From assembly GCA_012519155.1 (NCBI GenBank), contig JAAYQS010000175.1, positions 1 through 40,034 of the forward strand: a DNA stretch of 40,034 bases, in the 5' to 3' direction. Source of the DNA: Clostridiales bacterium. Lineage in GTDB: Bacteria > Bacillota > Clostridia > Clostridiales > Clostridiaceae. Position numbers and translations under genes: made by a program. Position 1 is the stretch's first letter; every line of letters begins with the position of its first letter. The notes beneath the pieces were generated by a model. The model ran no database searches and had not been told where the DNA came from. It was given only the letters and a program-made list of their open reading frames with translations. Shown one piece after another: positions 25,212 through 33,157 of the stretch.

Positions 25212-25925
25212 ATGAATAAATATAATATTTTAGTTGTAGAAGACGAGATGGAGATAGCAGAGGCTTTAGAGATATATCTTAAAAACCAGGGTTATAATGT
25301 GCTTAAAGCTTCAAATGGAGTTGAAGGATTAGAGGCTATAGAAAATAATGAAATACATTTAGCTTTGGTAGACATAATGATGCCTGTAATGAGTGGCGAT
25401 ATAATGGTAATGAAACTTAGAAAAAAATATGATTTTCCAGTAATAATGCTTACTGCAAAATCAGAAGAAATTGATAAAATAACAGGACTCAATATAGGTG
25501 CAGATGATTACGTAACTAAACCTTTTAATCCAATGGAATTGATTGCAAGGGTTAATTCTCAAATAAGAAGATATGAGAAGTATCTTAAACTAAAAAATGG
25601 TGCTTTAGATATAAGTGATGATAGTGAAGTGATTACTGTTGGTGGACTTGAAATTAATTTAGAAACAAAAGAAGTATTTGTTGATGGAAAAAACATAAAG
25701 ATAACTCCAATTGAATTTAAGATATTAAAACTTTTAATGGAAAGTCCTGGAAGAGTATTTTCTGCAGATGAAATATATGAAAGGGTATGGAATGAACAGG
25801 CAATTAATACTGATACTGTAATGGTTCATGTAAGACATATAAGAGAAAAGATAGAGATGGATGCTAAAAACCCAAAATATTTAAAGGTGGTGTGGGGTAT
25901 TGGATATAAAATTGAAAAAATCTAA
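25212..25925 (+). CDS. OmpR/PhoB-family response regulator
   Basis: DNA-binding response regulator of 237 residues, paralogue of the one at 7891 (both share NILVV, EIYL, IMMP, GADDYVTKPFN and a C-terminal KVVWGIGYKI). The receiver domain has the acidic pair E10-D11, phospho-acceptor D54 in LVDIMMP, Thr in MLTAKS and Lys in VTKPF. A 20-residue linker is longer than in the paralogue. The winged helix spans about 142-237 (TPIEFKILKLLMESPGRVF, VRHIREKIE). GAAGGGGAG at 25194-25202 is the ribosome site. The kinase gene overlaps its 3' end by 26 nt. Direct repeats upstream may be its own binding site. The signal and target genes are unknown. Confidence 0.9.
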   Translation: MNKYNILVVEDEMEIAEALEIYLKNQGYNVLKASNGVEGLEAIENNEIHLALVDIMMPVMSGDIMVMKLRKKYDFPVIMLTAKSEEIDKITGLNIGADDYVTKPFNPMELIARVNSQIRRYEKYLKLKNGALDISDDSEVITVGGLEINLETKEVFVDGKNIKITPIEFKILKLLMESPGRVFSADEIYERVWNEQAINTDTVMVHVRHIREKIEMDAKNPKYLKVVWGIGYKIEKI

Positions 25926-28338
25926 AAAAGATAATTTAGAGAAAGATAAAGATCTAGAAGTGGCAGAAAATATTTCACAGGAAAATGATAAAATAGATAA
26001 TCTGCAAGATGATAATACTTATAGTAATGAATATGATGAATTAGATAACAATAAATATGATGAACTAGATAATAATGATATTGATAAACAAAAAAACAAT
26101 GCAAATAGTATAGTGCCTAAGGATGAACATATAAATGATTATAGCTATTTAAGAAATTTACTTGCAGGGATAATAGTAATTGTATTAGCTGTTGTTACAT
26201 TTTCAAGTTATGGAGGCATAAAACAATTATTAAAACAAAATAATACGGAAATATATTCTTATAATATTTCGGAAAATTCACCTATACTTCCTGAATATTC
26301 AAATGTACTATATAAAAAATACATAATGGGAAAAAATCCTGATATTCAAAATTATTCTGATATATTTATAGAAAAATATTCATCAAATGATGATTATAAC
26401 AAACATGTTCAAGAAAAATTAAAAGATACTATAGATTCATGGGAAATGAATATTTCTAAGAATTATAAAAATTTAGACTATACTATATTAGATGAAAATT
26501 ACAAAAATGTTATGAGTAATTGTGATGATGATATGTATAAGTATTATAAAGATAATCAAATGGAAAAATTAAGTGATGATTATGATTGGTATGAAGTAGT
26601 ACAATATGGCATTGATGGAAAATCAGTACTAAATGATTATGTGGGAAATTATTCAAATGTAAGATATTTTAACTCTGATTTTTTAAAGTCTACCATAAAT
26701 TCTGAATATTCAAAGTATTTTCCAAATGTAAATAGCAACATTAATTATGACAATAATTCAAATACTAAAAAGGATCAAATCGAAGTTAAACCAATTAAGA
26801 ATATGACTTTTATTTACGGAATTAAGAAAGTACTTAAGTATAACGATAATATAAGTAAGTATATTACAAGTGAGCAATATTCTATGAGTGGCAATGATCA
26901 AAATGTTGCCATGATAATAGCTTGTATAATATTTGTTGTTATGGTTATTTCGGTTTTAATACCATATAAATATGCTAAAAGAGTTACACAAGGAAGAATG
27001 TTATTTAACATTCCTCTAGAAATTAATTGCGTTATTATTGGCATTGTTGGTTTTATAGTAGTATCACTTTTTTACTTGTCAATGATGGTTTCTATTAATG
27101 GGGATGCTTATAGATATTTATTAAATAGTTATAACATAAATGAAAAGTCTGCTACTGCAATAATTGGTGTGTGTAATATAGTGTTCTTATTCTTTGCTTA
27201 TAATTTTATTTTTACAGGAATAACATATATAAAACATATATTTAGAGTTGGATTCATAAAATATTTTAAGAGGAATTCTATAATTTTCATATTATCAAGA
27301 ACTATGAAAAATTGTATCAAAAAAATATTTAGAAGCATTTCAAGTGTTGACTTTAATGATAAATTAGATAGAGGAATTTTTAAACTTGTATTTGTTAATT
27401 TTATTGTATTATCTGCAATATCTATAATATGGGAATTTGGAATAGGTGCAGCAGCTATATATAGTATTGTGGTATTTATACTTCTTAGAAATTATATTAT
27501 TGATTTGAAGAAGAAATATAAAATTTTATTAGATGCAACGAATCGTATTGCAGAAGGAAATTTAAATATAGATATAAATGAAGATTTAGATATGTTTAAT
27601 CCTTTAAGAGATCAGTTAAAAAGGATACAAGTCGGGCTTAGAAAGGCAGTTTCTAAAGAGGTTCATAGTGAAAGAATGAAAACTGAACTTATTTCAAATG
27701 TATCTCATGATTTAAAAACTCCTCTTACATCTATAATTACTTATACTGATTTATTAAAGCATGGTAATCCAACAAAGGAAGAACAAGAAAAATATATAAA
27801 TACTATAGATAAAAAGTCAAGGAGATTAAAAGAATTAATAGAAGATTTATTTGATGTAAGTAAGGCAACAAGCGGAGATATAAAACTTAATAAGATGGAT
27901 ATTGACATAATAGGATTAATTAAACAAACTGAAATAGAATATGAAGATAGTTTAAAGAAATCTAATCTTATAATTAAAAATAATTTTCCTAAGGGAAAAG
28001 TGGTACTAAATATAGATGGAGAAAAGACATATAGAATATTTGCAAATTTAATTGGTAATGCAGCTAAATATTCTATGCCAAATTCTAGAGTATATGTTGA
28101 CATAAATAATTATTTTGACAGAGTAGAGATAATTATGAAAAATACATCTATATCAGAAATGAATTTCTCTGAAAGTGAAATTACTGAAAGATTTGTAAGA
28201 GGAGATAAGTCTAGAAATACAGAAGGTTCAGGTCTTGGTCTTGCTATAGTAAAAAGTTTTACAGAAATACAAAACGGTAAGCTTTATATTAAAATAGATG
28301 GTGATTTATTTAAGGCAATTATTGTGTTTAAAAAATAA
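25900..28338 (+). CDS. Large sensor histidine kinase with extended N-terminal tail
   Basis: Membrane kinase of 812 residues, about twice the size of its paralogue at 8552. The cytoplasmic N-terminus (1-83) is acidic and Asn-rich with YDELDNN twice (45-51, 53-59). A membrane segment follows (about 86-103), then a roughly 230-residue extracytoplasmic domain without recognisable fold, and four to six more membrane segments (from about 336 to 530). The DHp domain has NVSHDLKTPLTSI with the phospho-accepting His at H603. The ATPase domain has NLIGNAAKYS, ERFVRGDKSR and GSGLGLAI. I take TTG 25900, 9 nt after AAGGTGG, which overlaps the regulator gene. TTG 25912 is an alternative. The multi-helix membrane part may sense a lipid or wall precursor. 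That is inference. Confidence 0.88.
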   Translation: MDIKLKKSKKDNLEKDKDLEVAENISQENDKIDNLQDDNTYSNEYDELDNNKYDELDNNDIDKQKNNANSIVPKDEHINDYSYLRNLLAGIIVIVLAVVTFSSYGGIKQLLKQNNTEIYSYNISENSPILPEYSNVLYKKYIMGKNPDIQNYSDIFIEKYSSNDDYNKHVQEKLKDTIDSWEMNISKNYKNLDYTILDENYKNVMSNCDDDMYKYYKDNQMEKLSDDYDWYEVVQYGIDGKSVLNDYVGNYSNVRYFNSDFLKSTINSEYSKYFPNVNSNINYDNNSNTKKDQIEVKPIKNMTFIYGIKKVLKYNDNISKYITSEQYSMSGNDQNVAMIIACIIFVVMVISVLIPYKYAKRVTQGRMLFNIPLEINCVIIGIVGFIVVSLFYLSMMVSINGDAYRYLLNSYNINEKSATAIIGVCNIVFLFFAYNFIFTGITYIKHIFRVGFIKYFKRNSIIFILSRTMKNCIKKIFRSISSVDFNDKLDRGIFKLVFVNFIVLSAISIIWEFGIGAAAIYSIVVFILLRNYIIDLKKKYKILLDATNRIAEGNLNIDINEDLDMFNPLRDQLKRIQVGLRKAVSKEVHSERMKTELISNVSHDLKTPLTSIITYTDLLKHGNPTKEEQEKYINTIDKKSRRLKELIEDLFDVSKATSGDIKLNKMDIDIIGLIKQTEIEYEDSLKKSNLIIKNNFPKGKVVLNIDGEKTYRIFANLIGNAAKYSMPNSRVYVDINNYFDRVEIIMKNTSISEMNFSESEITERFVRGDKSRNTEGSGLGLAIVKSFTEIQNGKLYIKIDGDLFKAIIVFKK

Positions 28339-28404
28339 TTAATAGAAGTTTGACTGGGGGTGTTATAAGTAAAAAGCAATATAGAAACAACTAATAAGCT
28401 TACT

Positions 28405-29115
28405 ATGATAGCTCAAATGACTAATGATGCAAAATTTCAAATATTAGAATTCGAAAAACTAGATGGTGGTATAAATACTGCTTCATTAATAAAGGCTCAA
28501 GAAATAAATGAAAAAAACATAAGGCTTAGGCAAGTTAGAATAATTTTAGAAGACAGTAGAGTGGCTATAGAAAATAATAAAATAAGTTACTTTTTTGGGG
28601 ATATTTCAGTTATTAACAAAAAAGCTAAGCCTATGACTTTTAGTAAAAAATTTTTTACAGGAAAGCTTTTAGAAGAGGATGAAGATATAATAAAACCCTT
28701 ATATGAAGGTACTGGAGAAATATTTTTGAAACCTGATTTTAAGAATTATGCACTAATAGAATTAGAAGAAGAAGAAGAAATAGTGGTAGCTAGTGATAAT
28801 TTTGTATGTTCAGAGGGAAGTATAGAAATTCAAGAAAGTATAGAAAATTCAATGAAAGTATATAAACTATTAGGATCAGGCATAGTAATTTTAGAATTGC
28901 CAGTTCCTGAACATGAAATTTTCAAGTGTAATCTTTCAAATAATACCTTAAAAACAGATGGAAGTTTAGTTGTTCTAAGAAATAGCTCCATTGAATATTC
29001 TACAGAAATTTCAAAGAATAGCCTAGATGAAGAAAATCCTAAAATGCTTAATGTATTTTCAGGAAGTGGTGAAATATGGGTGCTCCCTACAAAAGAAGTT
29101 TATAAATCAATTTAG
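28405..29115 (+). CDS. AIM24-family protein
   Basis: Protein of 236 residues from ATG 28405, of the AIM24/TIGR00266-like beta-rich family, whose bacterial members have no settled function. Typical features are a repeated beta structure with VRIILEDSRVAIENN, GTGEIFLKP, LEEEEEIVVASDNFVC, LLGSGIVILELPVP and VFSGSGEIWVLPT. Coding probably begins upstream: the frame is open from GTA 28369 (VKSNIETTNKLT), exactly 6 nt after a strong GGGGGTG at 28356-28362, but there is no ATG, GTG or TTG at that point. ATG 28405 has no ribosome site. Either a start codon was mutated (GTG to GTA), or the protein starts at the weaker ATG. It lies 66 nt after the kinase, possibly in its operon. Confidence 0.75.
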   Translation: MIAQMTNDAKFQILEFEKLDGGINTASLIKAQEINEKNIRLRQVRIILEDSRVAIENNKISYFFGDISVINKKAKPMTFSKKFFTGKLLEEDEDIIKPLYEGTGEIFLKPDFKNYALIELEEEEEIVVASDNFVCSEGSIEIQESIENSMKVYKLLGSGIVILELPVPEHEIFKCNLSNNTLKTDGSLVVLRNSSIEYSTEISKNSLDEENPKMLNVFSGSGEIWVLPTKEVYKSI

Positions 29116-29133
29116 CACTTTATCATTATAAAG

Positions 29134-29163
29134 TTGTAAACTAATAAAGTTTTGGGTTATAAT
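29134..29163 (+). promoter_or_regulatory. Sigma-A promoter before the YerC-like gene
   Basis: TTGTAA (29134-29139), an 18-nt spacer and consensus TATAAT (29158-29163), with a start near 29170 and the gene at 29197. Confidence 0.6.
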
Positions 29164-29196
29164 GAACTTAATGTAATTTAAGGAGAGATAAAATTT

Positions 29197-29496
29197 ATGA
29201 GTGATATAAATTCAAAACTTAAAAGTGAAGAAATGGATTTGCTTTTTAATTCAATATTACATTTGAATACAATTGAAGAATGTTATAGTTTTTTTGAAGA
29301 TATTGCAACTGTAAATGAAATTAAATCATTAGCCCAAAGAATGCAAGTGGCAAAGTTTTTAAATGAAAAGAAAACTTACTCAGAAATAGCAGAAATAACA
29401 GGAGCAAGTACTGCAACAATAAGCAGGGTAAATAAATGTTTGAACTATGGAAGTGGTGGTTATTCTTTAATTCTTGATAGATTGAAGAAAAAGTAA
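29197..29496 (+). CDS. yerC: YerC/YecD-family TrpR-related DNA-binding protein
   Basis: Small regulator of 99 residues of the YerC/YecD family, which shares the helix-turn-helix fold of TrpR. The helix-turn-helix is seen at about 66-87 (YSEIAEITGASTATISRVNK). ECYSFFEDIATVNEIKSLAQR near residue 28 and GGYSLILDRLKKK at the end are also family hallmarks. The AAGGAGAG site lies at 29180-29187. It has its own promoter and is followed by glmM after 48 nt. Targets of this family in clostridia are not established, so a role in tryptophan control must not be assumed. Confidence 0.85.
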   Translation: MSDINSKLKSEEMDLLFNSILHLNTIEECYSFFEDIATVNEIKSLAQRMQVAKFLNEKKTYSEIAEITGASTATISRVNKCLNYGSGGYSLILDRLKKK

Positions 29497-29544
29497 TAAT
29501 ATAAGTGTAGTTAAAAAATATTTTATCAAAAGTGAGGTAAATAA

Positions 29545-30891
29545 ATGAGTAGAATGTTTGGAACAGATGGTGTTAGAGGAATTGCAAATAAGGAATTGAC
29601 AGCTCAATTAGCTTATGGTCTTGGAAGAGCAGGAGCATATGTATTAACAGAAGGTGCTCATAAACCTAAGATATTAGTTGGAAAAGATACTAGAATATCT
29701 GGTGATATGCTTGAGGCGGCACTTGTAGCAGGAATATGTTCAGTAGGAGCAGAAGCTATAATGGTGGGAGTAATTCCAACACCAGCTATTGCACATTTAA
29801 CAAGAAAGTATGGAGCAGATGCAGGGGTTATGATTTCAGCATCACATAATCCTGTTGAATATAATGGTATAAAGTTTTTTGATGAAAGAGGTTATAAATT
29901 ATCAGATGATTTAGAAGATCAAATTCAAGAAGTTATTGAAAGCAATTTTAAAGATGTTCCATTACCAATAGGCGGAGAAATAGGTAAAAAAAGCATGGAA
30001 GTAGGAGCCCTAAGAGATTATATGGATTTTGCAAAAAATACTATTGCTATAAAGCTAAATGGACTTAAAGTGGCTTTAGATTGTGCAAATGGTGCATCTT
30101 ATAAAGCTGCTGTTAAAACATTTAGAGAACTTGGAGCAGAAGTTTATGTTATAAATGATAATCCAGATGGAACTAATATAAATGAAAAATGTGGTTCAAC
30201 ACATCCAGAAGAATTAATGGATTATGTTGTTAGAAAAGGGTGCGATGTTGGATTTGCATTTGATGGAGATGCTGATAGGTGTCTAGCAGTAGATGAAAAA
30301 GGTAATTTAATTAATGGAGATTTTATACTAGGTATTTGTGGAAAGTATTTAAAGAGTATTAATAGGTTAAAAGATGATACTGTAGTAGTTACAGTAATGA
30401 GTAATTTAGGTCTTGATATAGCATGCAAAAAGCTTGGAATTAAAACTTTAAAAACTAAGGTTGGAGATAGATATGTTTTAGAGCAAATGGTAAATGGTAA
30501 ATATGTATTAGGTGGAGAACAATCTGGTCATATTATATTCTTGGATTATAATACAACTGGAGATGGACTTGTAACAGCTCTTCAAATAGCATCTATAATT
30601 AAGAGAGAGAATAGTACATTAAGTGAACTTTGCTCAATAATGAAGGAACTTCCACAAGTTTTATCCAATGCAACAGTGCCTAATGATAAGAAAAATATAT
30701 ATTTAGAAGATGAAGAAATTAAAAATGAAATATCAAGAATTGAAAAAACGCTAAAAGGAAGAGGCAGAGTTCTAATAAGACCATCTGGAACAGAGCCATT
30801 AGTAAGAGTTATGTTAGAAGGAGAAAATCAACAAGAAATAAACGAACTTGCTGATAATTTAGCTAATATGATAATGGAAAAGTGCAATTAA
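29545..30891 (+). CDS. glmM: Phosphoglucosamine mutase
   Basis: Cytoplasmic alpha-D-phosphohexomutase of 448 residues interconverting glucosamine-6-phosphate and glucosamine-1-phosphate, the second step to UDP-GlcNAc for peptidoglycan. The start [12 protein letters not shown], the catalytic phosphoserine loop [18 protein letters not shown] (Ser near residue 100), the metal loop [14 protein letters not shown] near 240, GGEQSGHI near 328 and the phosphate-binding [15 protein letters not shown] near 412 are all present. Length matches GlmM (about 448). AGTGAGG at 29531-29537 is the ribosome site. In many Firmicutes glmM follows cdaA-cdaR and GlmM binds CdaA. Here it is 8.5 kb away from them, with ptb-buk, a two-component system and AIM24 between. 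Confidence 0.95.
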   Translation: MSRMFGTDGVRGIANKELTAQLAYGLGRAGAYVLTEGAHKPKILVGKDTRISGDMLEAALVAGICSVGAEAIMVGVIPTPAIAHLTRKYGADAGVMISASHNPVEYNGIKFFDERGYKLSDDLEDQIQEVIESNFKDVPLPIGGEIGKKSMEVGALRDYMDFAKNTIAIKLNGLKVALDCANGASYKAAVKTFRELGAEVYVINDNPDGTNINEKCGSTHPEELMDYVVRKGCDVGFAFDGDADRCLAVDEKGNLINGDFILGICGKYLKSINRLKDDTVVVTVMSNLGLDIACKKLGIKTLKTKVGDRYVLEQMVNGKYVLGGEQSGHIIFLDYNTTGDGLVTALQIASIIKRENSTLSELCSIMKELPQVLSNATVPNDKKNIYLEDEEIKNEISRIEKTLKGRGRVLIRPSGTEPLVRVMLEGENQQEINELADNLANMIMEKCN

Positions 30892-30903
30892 GGAAATTAT
30901 ATA

Positions 30904-31236
30904 ATGTCTAAAAAAGATGTTAAAATAATTTCAACGGTAGCAATTATAATATTAATTATTTATTTACTACTAGATATAAAGTGTCCCTTTAGGCAACTAT
31001 TAAAAATACCATGTGCTGGTTGTGGAATGACAAGAGCTATAATTGAAGCTATGAAGTTTAATTTTAAAGGGGCATTTTATTATCATCCATTATTTTTTTT
31101 GATTCCATTTTTATTATTATTTTTTATATTTTCAAGTAAATTAAGTAATAGGACTGTATATGTTTGCTTGAGTATTTTTGTAAGTGCTTTTATGATAGTT
31201 TATTTTATTAGATTATATATGGGCATTATCCCTTAA
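30904..31236 (+). CDS. DUF2752 membrane protein
   Basis: Small integral membrane protein of 110 residues with three hydrophobic segments (IISTVAIIILIIYLLLDI near 8-25, PLFFLIPFLLLFFIF near 61-75, and VYVCLSIFVSAFMIVYF near 85-103). The CPFRQLLKIPCAGCGMTRAI segment near residues 27-46, with its CPxCGxTR-like cysteines, and the HPL motif near 60 identify DUF2752. Function is unknown. AAGGAAAT at 30891-30898, next to the glmM stop, serves as ribosome site. The 12-nt gap makes co-transcription with glmM likely. Confidence 0.85.
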   Translation: MSKKDVKIISTVAIIILIIYLLLDIKCPFRQLLKIPCAGCGMTRAIIEAMKFNFKGAFYYHPLFFLIPFLLLFFIFSSKLSNRTVYVCLSIFVSAFMIVYFIRLYMGIIP

Positions 31237-31283
31237 GTTTTATAAAATTTTGACGTTAATAAGAGTAAATTGGAGGTATAAAT

Positions 31284-32096
31284 ATGTTTTGTAAAGAATG
31301 TGGAAAAGAATTTAAAGAAGAAGAATCAAATGTATGTGATATTTGTGGCACAGCAAAAGGAGTTGGTTCAAATTACTGTGCAATATGTGGAGCACCACTT
31401 GCTCCAGATGGGCTAGTTTGTGGTAATTGTGGCAATCCTATAAATGAAGCTACTTATGATAATGCTTCTTCAAATACTACTTATAACGATATGGCTGATA
31501 ATACTTATAATGCTGATAATCAAAATTATAACAATCAAGAAACTAATAATGAACAGCTTAACATGAATAAGTATTCTGAAAACCCTGGACTTAATATGAA
31601 TAAGCCTTCTGATAATCCTGAGCTTAATATGAATAAAGATTATGCTCAAAATCAATATAATGGAGAGCAATATTATAATAATGGTCAGTATAATAATCAG
31701 CAATATGGTAATGGACAATATAATAATGATCAAAATTATAATAATCAATCTTATAATAATCAATCTTATAATAATCAATCTTATAATGGACAACCCTATA
31801 ATGGCAATGCATATAATAATGGACAAGGGTTTTATAACAATAATGGATATGTTGAACAAAAATCTAAGGTAGTAGCAGGCCTTCTTGGAATATTTTTAGG
31901 AGCATTTGGTGTTCATAATTTTTATTTAGGAAATAGCTCAAGGGGTCTTGTACAGGTATTAGTTTCCGTAATTGGAGGTATATGTACTTGTGGTATTGCA
32001 ACAGTAGTAATTGAAATATGGGCATTTGTAGAAGCTATAATGATTCTTTCTGGATCAATTAATGTAGATGCTAATGGAGTGCCATTAAGAGATTAA
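31284..32096 (+). CDS. Zinc-ribbon and TM2-domain membrane protein with Asn/Tyr-rich linker
   Basis: Protein of 270 residues in three parts. The N-terminal 55 residues hold four CxxC pairs (CKECG, CDICG, CAICG, CGNCG), enough for two zinc ribbons. Residues about 58-190 are a low-complexity Asn/Tyr/Gln linker with short repeats such as YNNQS repeated three times and two NMNK-containing blocks. The C-terminal 80 residues are a TM2 domain (KVVAGLLGIFLGAFGVHNFY and GICTCGIATVVIEIWAFVEA, two membrane helices). Such proteins are of unknown function. The linker may be disordered and self-associating. Ribosome site TGGAGG is at 31270-31275. It stands between the DUF2752 gene and a strong terminator. 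Confidence 0.85.
   Translation: MFCKECGKEFKEEESNVCDICGTAKGVGSNYCAICGAPLAPDGLVCGNCGNPINEATYDNASSNTTYNDMADNTYNADNQNYNNQETNNEQLNMNKYSENPGLNMNKPSDNPELNMNKDYAQNQYNGEQYYNNGQYNNQQYGNGQYNNDQNYNNQSYNNQSYNNQSYNGQPYNGNAYNNGQGFYNNNGYVEQKSKVVAGLLGIFLGAFGVHNFYLGNSSRGLVQVLVSVIGGICTCGIATVVIEIWAFVEAIMILSGSINVDANGVPLRD
31737..31796 (+). repeat. 15-nt in-frame tandem repeat within the TM2 protein gene
   Basis: TATAATAATCAATCT occurs three times in a row (31737-31751, 31752-31766, 31767-31781), followed by a diverged copy to 31796. Each codes for five residues (YNNQS), so copy number can vary without a frameshift. Confidence 0.8.
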
Positions 32097-32099
32097 TAT

Positions 32100-32127
32100 A
32101 AAGAACTGAATTTTCAGTTCTTTTTTT
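32100..32127 (+). terminator. Intrinsic terminator
   Basis: A 10-bp stem (32100-32109 with 32114-32123), a 4-nt loop and a T-run to 32127, directly after the TM2 protein gene. Confidence 0.9.
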
Positions 32128-32248
32128 ATCAATTAAATTAGTAAACAAAACTTGCTTAATAAATTAATAAAATAAATCAATTACAAATAAAAAAATAGAA
32201 AAATAAATGTGCTGTTAAAAATAAATTTACAATTTAATATATTAATTG

Positions 32249-32277
32249 TTGACAATATAATATAAAAGAATTAAAAT
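32249..32277 (+). promoter_or_regulatory. Sigma-A promoter of the isoleucine operon
   Basis: Consensus TTGACA (32249-32254), 17 nt, then TAAAAT (32272-32277, one mismatch). Start near 32284, 340 nt before ilvN, leaving space for the leader RNA. Confidence 0.75.
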
Positions 32278-32283
32278 CTTAAT

Positions 32284-32600
32284 ATAGAAATAAATAGTTA
32301 CTGAGTAAATTAAATGCTAAGATGGAGAAGGTTATTTAACTTTGCAAAAATTTAAGAGAGTCGGTGGTTGGTGTAAATCGGTATTTTTCGTTAAATAAGT
32401 ATCACTCCTGAGCAGTATCCAGAAAGCTTTATTGTTTAGCAATTTAGCAAGTAAGCGATTTCCGGTGGCATCCGTTATATGCAAGGGTTTGTTAGAATCT
32501 AGTGATATTTTGTAATTGGCAGAGTTTATCTCACCTTATGATGTATATCATTTGATGTTATATCATTATTGGTGGGTTTTTTTATATTTTTAGTTGTCTG
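32284..32600 (+). promoter_or_regulatory. T-box riboswitch leader with isoleucine specifier (divergent antiterminator)
   Basis: The leader has a recognisable T-box Stem I: GGAG (32324-32327) pairs with CTCC (32405-32408), TTATTTAAC (32332-32340) with GTTAAATAA (32390-32398). The GGTGTAAATC apical motif and AGAGAG bulge are also present. Aligning the CTCCTGAGC boundary with known T-boxes puts the specifier at ATC (32401-32403), an isoleucine codon. The downstream half is odd. Instead of the canonical GGGTGGNACCGCG the only candidate is GGTGGCATCCG (32464-32474). Its UGGC would pair with a G73 tRNA end, whereas tRNA-Ile normally ends A73CCA. CGGTGG there could pair with the terminator's 5' arm. 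A rho-independent terminator at 32530-32583 completes the switch. Uncharged tRNA-Ile should raise expression of the downstream genes. Confidence 0.7.
32530..32583 (+). terminator. Leader terminator upstream of ilvN
   Basis: CTCACC (32530-32535) pairs with GGTGGG (32571-32576, one G-T pair), with an inner ATGAT/ATCAT stem, then seven T (32577-32583). It is the regulated terminator of the leader. Confidence 0.75.
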
Positions 32601-32621
32601 TATACAAGGAGGGAAATATTT

Positions 32622-33137
32622 TTGGAAGAACAATATGTATTATCAGTTTTAGTTAAAAATTCATCAGGTGTATTAAGCAGAGTTTCAGGGTTATTTTCAA
32701 GAAGAGGATATAATATTGATAGTTTAACTGTTGGTAGAACTGAAAATAAAGAAATTTCAAGAATGACAATTACATTAAATGGAGATATAGATGTACTAGA
32801 ACAAGTTGTAAAACAACTTAACAAGTTAGAAGATGTTATAAGAGTTGTTAATCTTAAAGAATCAAATTCAGTATACAGAGAGCTTGTTTTAATAAAAGTT
32901 AAAGCTGATGCAGAAAGACGTGCGGCAATAAACGAGATAGTAAAAATATTTAGATGTAAGATTATAGATGTATCAGTTGATACATTAACTATTGAACTTA
33001 CTGGAGATGGAAATAAAGTTTCTGCACTTATAAAACTTATGGAAGAATACGGAATAGAAGAACTTGTAAGAACAGGAGTTACAGCTCTTCAAAGAGGCGA
33101 AAATACAATAAGAAATACTAAGAATATTTTTGAATAA
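32622..33137 (+). CDS. ilvN: Acetolactate synthase small (regulatory) subunit
   Basis: Regulatory subunit of acetohydroxyacid synthase, 171 residues, which confers valine feedback on the large subunit. Here it is encoded 5 kb from ilvB but in the same operon. An ACT domain occupies about 5-80 (LSVLVKNSSGVLSRVSGLFS and GYNIDSLTVGRTENKEISRM), followed by the second ACT-like part with LVLIKVKADAERRAAI and the ELVRTGVTALQRG end. It starts with TTG 32622, 8 nt after AAGGAGGG at 32606-32613. ATG alternatives further in would delete the ACT beta strand. The gene for citramalate synthase follows after 20 nt. Effector specificity (valine or isoleucine) cannot be read from the sequence. Confidence 0.92.
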   Translation: MEEQYVLSVLVKNSSGVLSRVSGLFSRRGYNIDSLTVGRTENKEISRMTITLNGDIDVLEQVVKQLNKLEDVIRVVNLKESNSVYRELVLIKVKADAERRAAINEIVKIFRCKIIDVSVDTLTIELTGDGNKVSALIKLMEEYGIEELVRTGVTALQRGENTIRNTKNIFE

Positions 33138-33157
33138 TTTTTTATGGAGGTATATTA

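Noticed and set aside
31737..31796. CRISPR-like short repeats
   Set aside because: The 15-nt units are contiguous without spacers and in the reading frame of the TM2 protein linker, so they are coding tandem repeats.
31470..31872. Long minus-strand and alternative plus-strand frames over the Asn/Tyr-rich linker
   Set aside because: Low-complexity AAT/TAT codons keep all frames open. The products are Ile/Tyr-rich artefacts without ribosome sites.
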